A stretch of 5,172 nucleotides of DNA, from NCBI GenBank assembly GCA_045632485.1, contig JAZQWT010000016.1:1-5172 (forward strand). The letters run 5' to 3'. How positions within the stretch are numbered: position 1 is the first letter of the stretch; every line of letters begins with the position of its first letter. Positions 4,864 through 5,172 of this stretch are shown one piece after another. Position numbers and translations under genes: made by a program. This DNA comes from SIG575 sp045632485. Its GTDB lineage: Bacteria; Bacillota; Clostridia; Oscillospirales; Acutalibacteraceae. A model generated the notes under the pieces. It worked only from the letters and a program-made list of their open reading frames with translations, did not search any database and had not been told where the DNA came from.

Positions 4864-5172
4864 TTATAAGATTATGAGATTTTTAGGTGAGGACGTAAGA
4901 TTCTCGTATCCTGTTTCCGTAATCACAACAAAATCTTCAATTCTCACTCCGAATTCATCGGGGATATAAATTCCGGGCTCAACTGTTACCACGTTGCCGA
5001 CTTTCAATTCTGCTTTTGATTTCGGGGAAAGGTTAGGATTTTCATGCACTACAATTCCCACACCGTGACCGAGTGAATGGCCGAAATAATTTCCGTAGCC
5101 TGCATTCTTTATAACGTCACGTGCCGCTTTGTCTGCATCTGCACAATTTACACCGGCTTTAAGGTTTTTAAG
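4864..5172 (-). CDS. M24 family metallopeptidase (aminopeptidase P / Xaa-Pro dipeptidase-like), C-terminal part
   Basis: The reading frame is open to the right edge, so only the last 102 residues are present and the start lies outside. Visible metal-site motifs, numbered within this fragment, are GHSLGHGVG with His36 as the expected metal ligand and His32 beside it, His43 in VVHENP, Glu65 in VEPGIYI, and Glu79 in GVRIED. These correspond to the His and two Glu ligands of the pita-bread fold. The two Asp ligands and the N-terminal domain would be upstream. Members are dinuclear metal (usually Mn2+ or Co2+) cytoplasmic enzymes that remove residues next to proline. PepP-like and PepQ-like members cannot be separated from this fragment. 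A terminator directly follows, so it is the last gene of its transcript. Confidence 0.93.
   Translation of the reverse strand, partial: LKNLKAGVNCADADKAARDVIKNAGYGNYFGHSLGHGVGIVVHENPNLSPKSKAELKVGNVVTVEPGIYIPDEFGVRIEDFVVITETGYENLTSSPKNLIIL

Noticed and set aside
4864..5061. A short 65-residue protein starting at GTG 5061
   Set aside because: The frame stays open to the right edge and encodes the conserved GHSLGHG metal-site segment before that codon, so it is an internal part of the M24 peptidase.

Overview
This AT-rich window reads as a chromosomal segment of an anaerobic Firmicute, most likely class Clostridia (Ruminococcaceae/Oscillospiraceae-like). The reasons are strong GGAGG-type ribosome binding sites, near-consensus sigma-A promoters, a long bacterial citrate synthase, and a Firmicutes-type phage replisome-organizer domain. 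The lineage is an inference from style and gene content, not from a marker gene. All five supported protein genes lie on the minus strand, so the biology runs from right to left.

Right edge (5172 to 4825): the C-terminal 102 residues of an M24 (aminopeptidase P / Xaa-Pro dipeptidase) metallopeptidase, closed by an intrinsic terminator. Next (4827 to 4030): a 225-residue protein with a phage replisome organizer N-terminal domain, probably starting at TTG 4707. Two inverted repeats precede it. Inside the gene are three 21-bp-spaced copies of a dyad-symmetric, AT-rich 15-mer and a perfect 16-bp inverted repeat. This recalls phages that carry their replication origin inside the initiator gene. 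Next (4029 to 2513): a 146-bp regulatory region rich in palindromes, then a complete citrate synthase with all expected active-site residues.

Between citrate synthase and the next gene (2512 to 2239) lie two divergent promoters. One drives the minus-strand MutT-type Nudix gene. The other is a near-consensus plus-strand promoter with no protein gene behind it. About 115 nt later comes a strong intrinsic terminator, so this is probably a small non-coding RNA that ends against the 3' end of citrate synthase.

Left part (2238 to 218): a two-gene operon of the Nudix hydrolase and an unrecognised 544-residue protein with two C-terminal membrane segments. Stop and start overlap by one base (TGATG). 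A terminator follows, and positions 1-179 hold no gene but contain a hairpin and a REP/BIME-like pair of palindromes.

Functionally this is mostly a housekeeping neighbourhood (peptide turnover, citrate synthesis, nucleotide-pool cleaning) with one phage-derived gene set into it. The most unusual items are the putative small RNA, the origin-like repeats inside the orphan replisome-organizer gene, and the unknown membrane protein coupled to the Nudix enzyme.
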